Origin: Alphaproteobacteria bacterium
Lineage (GTDB): Bacteria > Myxococcota_A > UBA796 > GCA-2862545
DNA length: 64,000 nucleotides
NCBI GenBank assembly: GCA_020632955.1
Contig: JACKEO010000012.1
Coordinates: 62,001 to 126,000 of the forward strand
Direction of reading: 5' to 3'
The position numbers and the translations under genes were made by a program. Positions 8,714 through 17,389 of the stretch are shown piece after piece (the stretch's first letter is position 1; every line of letters starts with the position of its first letter). Under the pieces are notes generated by a model, which saw only the letters and a program-made list of their open reading frames with translations, was not told the origin of the DNA and made no database searches.

Positions 8714-8773
8714 GATCGCTCACACGACGTGCGGCCGCCTCCGGGCCGGTCTAGGCTCGGGTCCGGAGGAGCG

Positions 8774-9373
8774 TTGCCGGAGCCTCGCCGCCTGCTCGAC
8801 GTCGCCATCGTCGGGCTCCTGGGCATGATGCTCGTCGACGGGTTGCCGGACTACCTGCCCGGCATCCCGACGGCCTCGCGCTGGCTCGACCCGGTGGTGG
8901 ACGTCACCGGGCTCGAGCAGACCAGCTGGAAGCTGTTCGCGCCCGACCCCGACCACATCAACACCTGGGTGGAGGCCGTGGTCACCTGGGAGGACGGCTC
9001 CACGTCCACGTGGACCACGCCGTCCTGGCGTCATCGCACCCTGCTGCAGAAGCTGATGCACGCGCGGTGGCACAAGGCCGCCGACAACCTGCGGCTGGAC
9101 TCCTGGCGGCGCCTGCGGCCGCAGCTCGCCGAGTACGCGGCCCGTCAGGCCGTGCCGCCCACGCCGGGCCTGGCGCCGGTGCACGTCGAGATATTCCGGC
9201 ACTGGTGGCTGGTGCCGCCCCCCGGGCGACGTGAGGCGGCGCGTCGGCGCTTCGGGCGGCTGCCTCCGCTGCGCGAGGACTTCCCGGGCACCAAGAGCAT
9301 CCACGACAAGGATCTGCGTCCCCGTGCGCGCGGGGTGCAGCCGGGCGGCGTGCGCGAGGAGCCCGCGCCGTGA
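8774..9373 (+). CDS. HTTM partner protein, membrane-anchored (hypothetical)
   Basis: A 199-residue protein with one N-terminal hydrophobic helix (LLDVAIVGLLGMMLVDGL) and a soluble domain with a conserved-looking core, SWKLFAPDPDHINTW followed by VEAVVTWEDGS. Such proteins are often found beside HTTM-domain genes. TTG 8774 is preferred because GGAGG at 8765-8769 precedes it; GTG 8729 is an alternative. The TGA overlaps the HTTM GTG by 4 bases, so the two products are coupled and probably act together in the membrane. Function unknown; the tail is basic and low in complexity. Confidence 0.72.
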   Translation: MPEPRRLLDVAIVGLLGMMLVDGLPDYLPGIPTASRWLDPVVDVTGLEQTSWKLFAPDPDHINTWVEAVVTWEDGSTSTWTTPSWRHRTLLQKLMHARWHKAADNLRLDSWRRLRPQLAEYAARQAVPPTPGLAPVHVEIFRHWWLVPPPGRREAARRRFGRLPPLREDFPGTKSIHDKDLRPRARGVQPGGVREEPAP

Positions 9374-10278
9374 GGGAGCGCTTCGTCGCCGCCTGGGATC
9401 GCTTCTGGCACACCCCCGCCGACCCGCGGGTGGCCGCCGGCCTGCGCATCGGCGTGGGCGTGATCGTCTTCCTCGCCTTCCTCTTCCAGGCCCCCTACGC
9501 CACCACCTGGTGGGGCGAGGACGGGCTGCTCCCCTCGCGGGTGGCGCGGCGGCTGCTCGATCCGGACGCGGGCTCGGTGCTGCTCCTGCTGCCGCCCGAC
9601 GACCTCTGGCTGTGGGCCTGCTTCGGGCTCGCGATGGTGCAGGCCCTGCTGCTCGCGGTGGGTTGGCACAGCCACGTGCAGGCGGCCTGCCTCTTCGTCT
9701 GGCTGGTCTCCTTCCAGCACCGCAACCAGCTCGTGATCGACGGCGAGGACGCGGTGATGCGGCTGATCACCTTCTTCCTCATCTTCGCGCCGATCAGCGA
9801 GCGGTGGTCGCTGGATGCGCTGCGGGGCCGCACGCCCCGCATCCGGTCGGGCTGGGCCCTCCGGATGATCCAGATCCAGGTCACCTTCGTCTTCCTGGCG
9901 GCCGGGCTCGAGAAGCTCCCGGGCAGCATGTGGCGCGACGGCACGGCGCTGTACCACATCTTCCTGCTCGACGACTTCTACCCGCGCTTCGCCCTGCCCG
10001 AGGTGATCGCGGGCAACCTCTGGGTCAGCCGGCTGATGAGCTGGGGCACGCTCGCGCTCGAGGTGGCGGTGCCGATCGGCGTGTGGATCCCGCGCACCCG
10101 CGCCCTGGCCGTGGCGGCCGCGATCTTCTTCCACCTGGCCCTCGATCTGCTCATGAACCTCTACTTCTTCGAGTGGATCATGATCGTGGGGTGGCTGTCC
10201 TTCGTGCGGTGGGACGAGGACCTGCCCTGGCTCGGGCGCTGGGCGGCGCCCGCCGCCTCCCCGGCCACCGCGGACTGA
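9370..10278 (+). CDS. HTTM-domain membrane protein (gamma-carboxylase-like)
   Basis: A 302-residue polytopic protein of the HTTM family, which is related to vitamin K-dependent gamma-glutamyl carboxylase. Family hallmarks are TTWWGEDGLLPSRVA near residue 41, SFQHRNQLVIDGEDAVMRL in the middle, and a run of about six hydrophobic helices ending in FFEWIMIVGWLSFV. GTG 9370 overlaps the previous gene's stop. The biochemical reaction of bacterial HTTM proteins is not generally known. The downstream SGNH-like secreted gene, 47 bases away and on the same strand, may belong to the same unit. Confidence 0.88.
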   Translation: MRERFVAAWDRFWHTPADPRVAAGLRIGVGVIVFLAFLFQAPYATTWWGEDGLLPSRVARRLLDPDAGSVLLLLPPDDLWLWACFGLAMVQALLLAVGWHSHVQAACLFVWLVSFQHRNQLVIDGEDAVMRLITFFLIFAPISERWSLDALRGRTPRIRSGWALRMIQIQVTFVFLAAGLEKLPGSMWRDGTALYHIFLLDDFYPRFALPEVIAGNLWVSRLMSWGTLALEVAVPIGVWIPRTRALAVAAAIFFHLALDLLMNLYFFEWIMIVGWLSFVRWDEDLPWLGRWAAPAASPATAD

Positions 10279-10325
10279 TCCGCCCGCGCGGGCGGGATCC
10301 GGCTACGGGGACCGCGGAGGTGGGC

Positions 10326-11357
10326 GTGCGTCGCGTGGGCTTCGCCGTGGCCAGCGGCTTCCTGGCGCTCCTGGCCACCCTCGTCCTCGCCGAGGGCCTG
10401 CTGCGCGTGGTGCAGCCCCGCCCGCGCGTGCAGGTGGTGCGCTCCGGCCTGCGGGACGGGCTGGACTTCGCGCTGCGGTGGGTGGATGGCGTGCCCGTGT
10501 GGCCGAGTCCGGCGGACGACCTGCGACACAACCGCGGCTGCGTGGACGATCCGGAGCGCACCCGCTGGCTGGTGCTCGGCAGCTCCATCCTCGCCGCCGA
10601 CGGGCTGGCGCCCGAGGAGGCCTTCTCGCTGCGGCTGCAGGAGGCCCTCGGCGAGGCCGGTCGGCCCGCGTGCGTGGTGAACCTGGCCGAGGGCGCCTAC
10701 ACCTTCCAGAACCAGGCCGCCGTGGCCGCGGAGGCGCTGCCCGAGGTGCGGCCCGACGTGGTGCTGTGGGAGATCTGGGCGAACTCGCCGGGCACCTGGG
10801 TGCGCGTGGGCGACACCGCCTACCGCTTCCAGCACCTGGCCGTGAGCGAGGACGGCACGCCCAACCCCCTGGGCCTGCCCGGCACGCTCCACCGGGGACT
10901 CCTCGGCACCTCCCGGCTGTACGAGGCCGGCGTGCTGGCGCTGGTGGCGGCGCAGGAGCCCGTCTCCACCGGCGAGTGGGAGCGGCTGCTGGCCACCGCG
11001 CTGCCCGACGCCCTCGCCGCCGTGCGGGCGCAGGGGGCCACGCTGGTGCTGGCGCTGGCGCCGCCGCTCGACCAGCCCTTCGCCGCGTGGACCGCGGCGC
11101 GGCGACGCGCCGAGGGGCTCACCCTGGCCGCCTGGTACACCCGGGTGGAGGCCTGGGCCCGCGCCGAGGGCGTGGCGGTGGTGGCCCTCGACGAGCTGCT
11201 CGCCGACCACGACGTGGAGGCGCTGCGTCTCGACCCCTGCTGCCACTACGACGTGGCGGGGCAGCAGGTGCTCGGCGACGCGCTCGCCGCCTGGTGGCTG
11301 GAGCACGCGCAGGCCTCCCCGTCGGAGGACGGGGAGGCGCCCGGCGACCATCGCTAG
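10326..11357 (+). CDS. SGNH/GDSL-hydrolase-like secreted or membrane-anchored protein
   Basis: A 343-residue protein with an N-terminal signal anchor (FAVASGFLALLATLVLAEGL) and an SGNH-hydrolase-like fold. LVLGSSILAADG fits block I with its nucleophilic Ser, IWANSPG may be the block III Asn, and LDPCCHYDVAGQQ gives the Asp-x-x-His type block V. An esterase or acyl-transfer role outside the cytoplasm is inferred. GTG 10326 has GGAGG at 10316-10320. The stop TAG shares the bases CTAG (11354-11357) with the stop of the convergent gene. Confidence 0.72.
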   Translation: MRRVGFAVASGFLALLATLVLAEGLLRVVQPRPRVQVVRSGLRDGLDFALRWVDGVPVWPSPADDLRHNRGCVDDPERTRWLVLGSSILAADGLAPEEAFSLRLQEALGEAGRPACVVNLAEGAYTFQNQAAVAAEALPEVRPDVVLWEIWANSPGTWVRVGDTAYRFQHLAVSEDGTPNPLGLPGTLHRGLLGTSRLYEAGVLALVAAQEPVSTGEWERLLATALPDALAAVRAQGATLVLALAPPLDQPFAAWTAARRRAEGLTLAAWYTRVEAWARAEGVAVVALDELLADHDVEALRLDPCCHYDVAGQQVLGDALAAWWLEHAQASPSEDGEAPGDHR

Positions 11358-12433
11358 CAGGCGGCGCCGGCCGGCTCCTCCGGTGCCGACAGCCCCGCGA
11401 GGGCAGGCTGGACGACCGCCCGCCAGGCGTGGTCCAGGGCCCGCGCCACGCCCACCGTGCCGAGGAGGCCGTGCGAGGGGATGCACGGCTCCGCCGCGGC
11501 GACGGGGGGACGCAGGGCCACGTCGGCGAGGGCCGCGTCGACCGCGGCCCCGCCCTCGCGGCGTGCCCACGCGACCACGGCCCAGCCCAGCGCGGCGTGC
11601 CGGCTCTCGTCGGCCACCACGCGCTCCAGCGCGGCGCGCACGGCCGGGTCGGTGGCCACGGCCAGCCGCTCGGCGGCCAGCACCGCGGCCAGGGTCTCGT
11701 TCACCGCACCCTCCACGAGGGTCTCCACCGCGAGGGCGGGCAGATCGGGCACGGCACGCGGGGGCAGCGCCAGCGGGCCGGGGCGGGCCGGCGCGCCGAG
11801 GGTGGCCGCGAGGGCGAAGGCCTCCTGGGCGTGGACCACCTCCTCGGCGCCGGCGAGCTGGGTGCGCAGCAGGAGATCGGCCGGGGCGCCATGGGCGAGG
11901 AGCTCCAGCGCGAGCCGGGCGAAGGCGGCCACCGAGGCGTGCTCCTCCAGCGCCGTGCGCTGCCACCACGCCGCCGCCGCGGCGCGGTCGGCTCGGTCGA
12001 GGGCCCGCGTCTCCACCGCGCCGCCCGCACCCCAGGACGCGCCGGGCACCGCTCGCGCCACGATCGGGCCGTCAGGGCCGGTGACGGGGCGTCCCACCAC
12101 GCAGCCCCGGCCCTGGAGGATGGTGACCCGCACGTCGTAGCAGCACAGATCGAAGGGGTTCCCGCCGGTGTCCTGCAGGCCCTGGCTGCCTTTGGCCGCC
12201 CCGGTGACCTCGACGATCTTCTCCTCGGGATCGGTGCAGCGCGAGGTGCCCACCATGCTCTCGCTCGCCGCGGCGACGGTGGGACAGGTGGAGCCCGGTG
12301 CGACGTGCGTGCAGACCGTGCGAGCCTCGGCCGTCGGATCCAGGGCCGTGCCACAGCCCGAGAGCAGGCTGGCCGCCAGGATCGGACCGAGCACCTCCGC
12401 CAGGCGGCGGTGCAGCAGGTGGGTGGGTGTCAT
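11354..12433 (-). CDS. Ferritin-like-domain lipoprotein
   Basis: A 359-residue predicted lipoprotein: signal peptide ending in a lipobox (LAASLLSGCG, Cys about residue 27), a Cys-rich linker with CCYDVRV, then a four-helix ferritin-like domain. Likely di-metal ligands are in LEEHASVAAF, GAEEVVHAQ, AVNETLAAVL and ADESRHAALG, in the E...ExxH...E...ExxH order. The family is common in Myxococcota and its reaction is undefined. ATG 12433 has GGGAGA upstream. It is convergent with the SGNH-like gene and shares stop bases with it, so no terminator separates them. Confidence 0.85.
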   Translation of the reverse strand: MTPTHLLHRRLAEVLGPILAASLLSGCGTALDPTAEARTVCTHVAPGSTCPTVAAASESMVGTSRCTDPEEKIVEVTGAAKGSQGLQDTGGNPFDLCCYDVRVTILQGRGCVVGRPVTGPDGPIVARAVPGASWGAGGAVETRALDRADRAAAAAWWQRTALEEHASVAAFARLALELLAHGAPADLLLRTQLAGAEEVVHAQEAFALAATLGAPARPGPLALPPRAVPDLPALAVETLVEGAVNETLAAVLAAERLAVATDPAVRAALERVVADESRHAALGWAVVAWARREGGAAVDAALADVALRPPVAAAEPCIPSHGLLGTVGVARALDHAWRAVVQPALAGLSAPEEPAGAAC

Positions 12434-12461
12434 CGTGTCTCCCGCCGTGCCCCGCGGCAGC

Positions 12462-12761
12462 CTACCCGCTGCGCGCGGCGTCGGCGGCCCCTTCGTGCAG
12501 GATCATCGCTTCGGCGGCGAGGGCTGCCATGCGCCGCTCCTGCTGGCGGAAGCGCACCCACCCCAGCGCCAGCGTGGGCACGGAGGCCGCCAGGAAGGCC
12601 CAGCTCGCCCAGCGCACCCAGGGCACGTCGAAGAACTGCTGGAAGCTCGCACCGGTGACGAAGAGGGCGAGTGCCGTGCGTGCGTAGGCGAGCCAGGTGC
12701 GCCGGTTGGCGAGCTGGGTGCGGTCGAGGGCGAGGCGGTCGCGGAGGGGGAGGGGAGTCAT
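12462..12761 (-). CDS. DUF202 (YidH-type) small membrane protein
   Basis: A 99-residue inner-membrane protein. LANRRTWLAYARTALALFVTG (written here in two parts: LANRRTWLAYARTA then LALFVTG) is the DUF202 signature, followed by a second hydrophobic helix and a basic tail. ATG 12761 has GAGG five bases upstream; an in-frame ATG near 12794 is less likely. It lies 28 bases upstream of the ferritin-like lipoprotein gene on the same strand and is divergent from a lipoprotein gene. Function unknown. Confidence 0.82.
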   Translation of the reverse strand: MTPLPLRDRLALDRTQLANRRTWLAYARTALALFVTGASFQQFFDVPWVRWASWAFLAASVPTLALGWVRFRQQERRMAALAAEAMILHEGAADAARSG

Positions 12762-12827
12762 GACGGCCTCGTAGCTTGACGTTCGGGGTCGCATCGCTGC
12801 AAGCTCGACGATGTCCGGGGGCGTGGC

Positions 12828-13331
12828 ATGCGTGGGATCCGTGGGGTGGTGCTGCTCGTGGTGCCGTGGCTGCTCGCCTGCATGGGCGTGATGGGCTCGG
12901 TGGTCGCGTCCAGCCCGCCCGTCATCGACATGGGATCCGACGCGAACCCCGAGGAGGCGGCGATGGCGCTGGTGCGCCGTTGCATCGAGCTGGAGGAGTC
13001 GTACGATCCGGCCTTCGTGCACTGCTACGCGGCCGAGGCGGATCTGCACGTGAAGATGCTGGATCCGTACGGGGGCGAGCGGCTGCAGTCGCTCAAGGGG
13101 AAGGATCTGCGCACTGACGTGGACGGCTTCGTGAAGCACCTCGAGAAGATCGGTGCGCGCCATACCTACAAGAACATGCGCACCCAGCCGCTCGGCGGCT
13201 GGAAGGTGGCCGTGCGCATGACCTCCCACGACGAGCTGCGGGATCAGGTGCACGACGTCGAGATCCTCGTGGACTACCTGCCGGGCGACTCCTGGCGGTA
13301 CGTCCGCGTCAGCTCCGTGCAGCGGCTCTGA
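12828..13331 (+). CDS. Hypothetical lipoprotein
   Basis: A 167-residue predicted lipoprotein: basic start, hydrophobic segment GVVLLVVPWLLAC with Cys at about residue 18, then a soluble domain. The soluble part has a helix (AAMALVRRCIELEESYDP) and alternating strands and would fit a SnoaL/NTF2-like small fold, but I do not recognise a family. Divergent from the DUF202 gene, with 66 bases between starts that must hold both promoters. The next gene begins 7 bases after its stop. Confidence 0.72.
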   Translation: MRGIRGVVLLVVPWLLACMGVMGSVVASSPPVIDMGSDANPEEAAMALVRRCIELEESYDPAFVHCYAAEADLHVKMLDPYGGERLQSLKGKDLRTDVDGFVKHLEKIGARHTYKNMRTQPLGGWKVAVRMTSHDELRDQVHDVEILVDYLPGDSWRYVRVSSVQRL

Positions 13332-13338
13332 CGCCGGC

Positions 13339-15393
13339 GTGCGCACCACCTCCTCCTTGACCACCTTCCGCGACGTCGGCAGGGGCCTCGTCCATGCGCC
13401 TGCGGAGCTCGCGGCCGCGGCGGGCCTCACCGCGGTGGTGATGGGCGGACCGCTGGCCTTGGCCCTCGCGGGCTTCGTGCAGCTGCGGCACCTCGACGCG
13501 GGGCCGTCGCAGACCGTGGCCCTGCTGGCCGCAGCGGCCACCTGCCTGGGTCCGTGGGCCCTGTACGGAGGCGCCTGGGCGCGCGGGCAGGCGGCCTTCG
13601 CGCGCTCGGTGGTGCGGCGTCGACCGGAGCTGGGCGCCCTCGGCGCCGGGCTCTCCCCGCAGCACCTGCGCCTGGACGGGTGGGTGGTGCTGGCGCACGG
13701 CGCCCTGCTGGGGGCCGTGGCGGCGCTCACGGTGCTGCCGGCCACCCTCACGATGTCGTGGCTCGTGTGGAACCAGCTCATCGACGTGCCGTCGAACCGC
13801 TGGATCTACGGCACCTGGCTGGCCTGGGGCGGCGTGCTCTGGGGGGCCCTGGCGGTGCTGTGCTTCCCGATGCCCTTCCTGCGGGTGCACGACGGACGCA
13901 CGCCGTGGGCAGCCCTCCGTCGGGGGGTGCGCCTCGCGTGGGAGGGGCTGCCCTCCGTGGTGGCGGTGGGCCTCGTGGCGCTCGTGCTGCTCGCCGGCAG
14001 CGAGGTGCTCCTCGAGCTGATGTTCGCTGCCTGGTCGTCGCCGATGCTGGACGGGCAGGACCCGGTGGCGGCCACGGCCGTGGTCAGCACGCTCGGCGCC
14101 GGGGCCGTGGTGCTGCTGGGCGGCGTGCACGCCGTGCTGTGGACGGCGATGGGCAGCCTGGTGGACCGGCTGGAGGAGGACGAGGCCGTGCAGATCGGCC
14201 TCACGGAGCCCACCCCGGAGGTGGACGCGCAGCGTGCGCGGGCGCTCACGCTCGTGCGGCTGGTGGGCCTGTCGCCCACGGAGGTGCGGCGGGCGCTCGG
14301 GGTGCGCGCGCCCGTGCTGGCGGCCTGGCTCGAGCGGGAGCCGCCCCTGGCCACCCGACCGCTGCTCGCCCTGCCGCGGCCTCCGTCCCTGGCCGCCCTG
14401 GCCACCGAGGCGGGGCGGGTGCTGGTGGGCGGACGGGCGTGGTGGCTCGCCGCTGCGCTCCTCACGCTCACGGTGGTGGTGGTGACGGCGATCCCGGTGT
14501 GGCTGGCCACGGCGCTGGAGGGCGCCCTGGGCGACGTGCTGCCGGGGGCGGAGCTGCGGGAGGCGCGCGCGATGTTCGGCGTGCCGGCGCTGCCGGGGCC
14601 CCTGGTGCCGGTGGGGATGCTCACCAGCCTGGGCCTGCAGGCGCTGATCCTGCCGTGGCTGCTGCGGTCGCTCGCCGGCTTCACCCTCGCCGCGGCGGCG
14701 GGTCGACCCTCGGCCTCGGCCTTCGCGGTGAAGGTGGAGCGGCCCGTGGCGGAGGCGCTGGAGGCTGCGCTGCTCGGGGTCGGGCACCTCGCCGTGGCCG
14801 GCGCCGCCTGGTTCGTGGTGCGCTACCTGCTGCAGTCGGCCGGGCTGCTCGTGCTGGGCATCTCGGGGATGTCGACGGCGTGGCCGCACGTGGTCATCGA
14901 GCGGATCTCCACGCTCGTCGCGATGTGGGCGTGGATCGTGCTGCTGGCCCCGCTGCTGGCCGCGCCGCTGTGGCGCGTGGCGTGGGGCCTCGGCTCCTTC
15001 GACGCCCTGCGTCGGGCCTGGGCGCTGCGCCTGGCGGGCGGCTGGTGGCGGATCGGGCTGCTGCACCTCGTGGCCCTGGGGGCGCCGGCCCTGCTGTCGG
15101 TGCTGCTGGGGCTCGCCTGGGACGGCCTGATGGTGCAGGTGGGCACGGTGCCTCCCGCCTTGCGCCTGCTGCTGGAGCTGGGCTGGTGGGCCGTCCTGCT
15201 GCTCCCGCTCTGGATGGCCTCGCAGGCGGTGGCCCACGCCACCACGGCGGGGTGGGGTCTGCACCTCGACCGCTGGCAGCGCGCGCGCGCACGCCGCATC
15301 CACGAGGAGGGCGTGCTCACCAGGGAGGAGCTGGCGCGCCTCCACGGTCTGCCGGAGGACGCGGTGGACGCGTGGCTGGCCCACGAGGCGTGA
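13339..15393 (+). CDS. Large polytopic membrane protein of unknown function
   Basis: A 684-residue protein with about 12 hydrophobic helices in two clusters (about residues 20-290 and 355-640) separated by a cytoplasmic region containing ALTLVRLVGLSPTEVRRAL, and a short helical C-terminal tail (LTREELARLHGLPEDAVDAW) resembling a helix-turn-helix fragment. The pattern suggests two similar membrane halves, as in glycerophosphoryl-diester-phosphodiesterase-type or DUF975-like membrane domains, but no family is certain. GTG 13339 starts 7 bases after the preceding lipoprotein gene, so co-transcription is likely. Confidence 0.75.
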   Translation: MRTTSSLTTFRDVGRGLVHAPAELAAAAGLTAVVMGGPLALALAGFVQLRHLDAGPSQTVALLAAAATCLGPWALYGGAWARGQAAFARSVVRRRPELGALGAGLSPQHLRLDGWVVLAHGALLGAVAALTVLPATLTMSWLVWNQLIDVPSNRWIYGTWLAWGGVLWGALAVLCFPMPFLRVHDGRTPWAALRRGVRLAWEGLPSVVAVGLVALVLLAGSEVLLELMFAAWSSPMLDGQDPVAATAVVSTLGAGAVVLLGGVHAVLWTAMGSLVDRLEEDEAVQIGLTEPTPEVDAQRARALTLVRLVGLSPTEVRRALGVRAPVLAAWLEREPPLATRPLLALPRPPSLAALATEAGRVLVGGRAWWLAAALLTLTVVVVTAIPVWLATALEGALGDVLPGAELREARAMFGVPALPGPLVPVGMLTSLGLQALILPWLLRSLAGFTLAAAAGRPSASAFAVKVERPVAEALEAALLGVGHLAVAGAAWFVVRYLLQSAGLLVLGISGMSTAWPHVVIERISTLVAMWAWIVLLAPLLAAPLWRVAWGLGSFDALRRAWALRLAGGWWRIGLLHLVALGAPALLSVLLGLAWDGLMVQVGTVPPALRLLLELGWWAVLLLPLWMASQAVAHATTAGWGLHLDRWQRARARRIHEEGVLTREELARLHGLPEDAVDAWLAHEA

Positions 15394-15396
15394 CGG

Positions 15397-16452
15397 TCAG
15401 CCCAGGCGCGCGATCACCCGGTCGGTGACCTCGGTGGTGCCGAGCGTGCCGCCGAGCTCGGGCGTGACCTCGTCGGCCAGGAGGCAGCCGCGCACGGCGT
15501 CGTGGATCTCCTGGTTGAGATCGGCCCGTCCGTGGTGTTCCAGCATCCACCCGGCGGTGAGCAGGGCGGCGAGGGGGTTGGCCGTGCCCTTGCCCACCAG
15601 GTCGGGCGCGCTGCCGTGCACCGGCTCGTACAGCCCGGGACCCTGGCCGGGGTGGAGGTTGGCGGAGGCCGCGAGGCCGATGCCGCCCTGGAGCTGCGCG
15701 CCGAGGTCGGTGACGATGTCGCCGAAGAGGTTGTTCGTGACCACCACGTCGAAGCGCTCCGGCGCGCGGACCATCTCCATCGCGAGCACGTCGACGTAGA
15801 GGTGGAAGGCGCGGATCGACGGGTGCTCCGCGGCCACCTCCCTGAAGACGCGCTGCCAGAGGTCGTGGCCGTGGCGCATCGCGTTGGCCTTGTCGGCCAT
15901 GCACACGCTGGGCGCGCCACGCTCCTCGGCATGGTCGAAGGCGGCGCGGATGATGCGCTCCACGCCCTTGCGGGTGTTGAGCTCGGCCTCGATCGCCACC
16001 TCGTCGGGCGTGCCCCGCTTGAACTGGCCGCCGACGCCCGTGTAGAGGCCCTCGGTGTTCTCGCGGAAGACCACCATGTCCACGTCGGCGGGGCCCTTGT
16101 CCTTCAGCGGGCAGCGCCGGGCGTCGAGCAGCGTGATCGGGCGGAAGTTCACGTACAGGTCGAGGCGGAATCGCAGGCCCAGCAGGATGTCCTTGGCGTG
16201 CACGTTCGAGGGCACGCGCGGGTCGCCCAGCGCCCCCAGGTAGATGGCGTCGACCTCGTCGCGCAGGCGCTCGAAGTCGGCGTCGGGCAGCGTGTCGCCG
16301 GTGCGGAGGTAGCGCTCGGCACCCAGGTCGAAGGGCACCTCCTCGAGACCCAGGCGCTCACGCGCGTCGAGGTGGCGCAGCACCCGCAGGCCCTGCTCCA
16401 CCACCTCGGGACCGATGCCGTCGCCGCCGATGACCCCGATGCGCCAGCCCAT
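15397..16452 (-). CDS. Isocitrate/isopropylmalate dehydrogenase family protein (LeuB-like)
   Basis: A 351-residue NAD-dependent beta-decarboxylating dehydrogenase. GGDGIGPEV at the N terminus, YVNFRPI, FRENTEGLYTGVGG, the catalytic Lys/Asp region LYVDVLAMEM, TNNLFGDIVTDLGA and the nucleotide-site EPVHGSAPDLVGKGTANP are all family motifs. Oxidation of 3-isopropylmalate is most likely; homoisocitrate or tartrate are alternatives. ATG 16452 is preferred over the adjacent GTG 16455 because GGGAG then sits five bases upstream. It is the last gene of the leftward mevalonate run, 34 bases after phosphomevalonate kinase. Confidence 0.87.
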   Translation of the reverse strand: MGWRIGVIGGDGIGPEVVEQGLRVLRHLDARERLGLEEVPFDLGAERYLRTGDTLPDADFERLRDEVDAIYLGALGDPRVPSNVHAKDILLGLRFRLDLYVNFRPITLLDARRCPLKDKGPADVDMVVFRENTEGLYTGVGGQFKRGTPDEVAIEAELNTRKGVERIIRAAFDHAEERGAPSVCMADKANAMRHGHDLWQRVFREVAAEHPSIRAFHLYVDVLAMEMVRAPERFDVVVTNNLFGDIVTDLGAQLQGGIGLAASANLHPGQGPGLYEPVHGSAPDLVGKGTANPLAALLTAGWMLEHHGRADLNQEIHDAVRGCLLADEVTPELGGTLGTTEVTDRVIARLG

Positions 16453-16486
16453 CACCGCTCCCTGCTCGTCGGAGGAACGGGGCGTC

Positions 16487-17389
16487 CTAGCGACGTGCGC
16501 CCTGCGGGTCCAGCGTGGCCGCGTCCTCCTCGTGGACCCCCGGCGCGGTGCGCGTGGCGAGCACGACGAGGCCGTCTGCCGTGCAGGCGGCCACGAAGGC
16601 CGCCGTGGCCTCGGCGTCGGGCAGCAGCGCCACCGCGCAGTCGCCGCCTCCGGCCCCGCTGGGCTTCGCCGCCCCGCCGTGGGCCGTGGCCAGCGCCACG
16701 ATGCGATCCAGCTCGGGCGTGCGGTAGGCGATGCCGGCCTCCGCGGCCATCGCGACGAGGAGGGCGCCGTCCTCCCGCAGGGCCGCCATCGGGTCCGCGT
16801 CGAAGCCCTCCACGAGCGCGGTCGAGGCCGCGACGAAGGCGGAGCGGCCCGACCAGGCCTGGTAGCGCTCCACCCGGGGTCCGGTCTGCGCCGAGTGGCC
16901 GGTCCACACCACCACCAGGGGCAGGTCGGTCACCGGCCGCGGCACCTCGCCCCGGCGGAAGCGGAGCGTGCCGCCCCAGGTGCTGGCGGCCACGTCGATG
17001 CCCGAGCCCGAGCCCTGCACCGCGCGATGCACGGGGTCGGCCACCGCGAAGACCGCCTGGGGTGCCAGGTCCTCGTCGGCCAGGGCGCGCGCCGCATGGA
17101 CGGCGACGACCGTGGCCGACGCCGAGCCGCCGAGCCCCGGCTTGCTGGGCAGGTGGGCGCCGCCGTGATCGCGGAAGACCCACCGGGCCGGGGGCGCGGC
17201 GGTGGCGGCGAGGGCGGCGTCGACGAAGCGGCTGTCGCCGTGGGGGGTGTGGACGGAGGCCACGGGGGCCGGGGCGACGTCGACGGCCACGCCGAGATCC
17301 ACCGCCGCCACGATCGCGGGCGCGCCGTCCACGACGGCGTACTCGCCCGCCACCACCACCTTGCCGGGGGCGACGAAGGTGCGGGTCAC
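16487..17389 (-). CDS. Phosphomevalonate kinase (GHMP family)
   Basis: Converts 5-phosphomevalonate to 5-diphosphomevalonate with ATP. The 300-residue protein shows APGKVVVAGEYAVVDGAPAI (typical GHMP N terminus), the ATP loop PGLGGSASATVVAVHA and the C-terminal GHMP motif KPSGAGGGDCAVALL. GTG 17389 overlaps the stop of the decarboxylase gene (GTGA), so the two are translationally coupled. Assignment to phosphomevalonate rather than mevalonate rests on the AGEYAVVDG motif and on the presence of a separate mevalonate kinase in the operon. Confidence 0.87.
   Translation of the reverse strand: MTRTFVAPGKVVVAGEYAVVDGAPAIVAAVDLGVAVDVAPAPVASVHTPHGDSRFVDAALAATAAPPARWVFRDHGGAHLPSKPGLGGSASATVVAVHAARALADEDLAPQAVFAVADPVHRAVQGSGSGIDVAASTWGGTLRFRRGEVPRPVTDLPLVVVWTGHSAQTGPRVERYQAWSGRSAFVAASTALVEGFDADPMAALREDGALLVAMAAEAGIAYRTPELDRIVALATAHGGAAKPSGAGGGDCAVALLPDAEATAAFVAACTADGLVVLATRTAPGVHEEDAATLDPQGARR

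Noticed and set aside
13309..15384. A 691-codon minus-strand frame
   Set aside because: Antisense shadow of the polytopic membrane protein, dominated by Arg, Gln, His and Gly.
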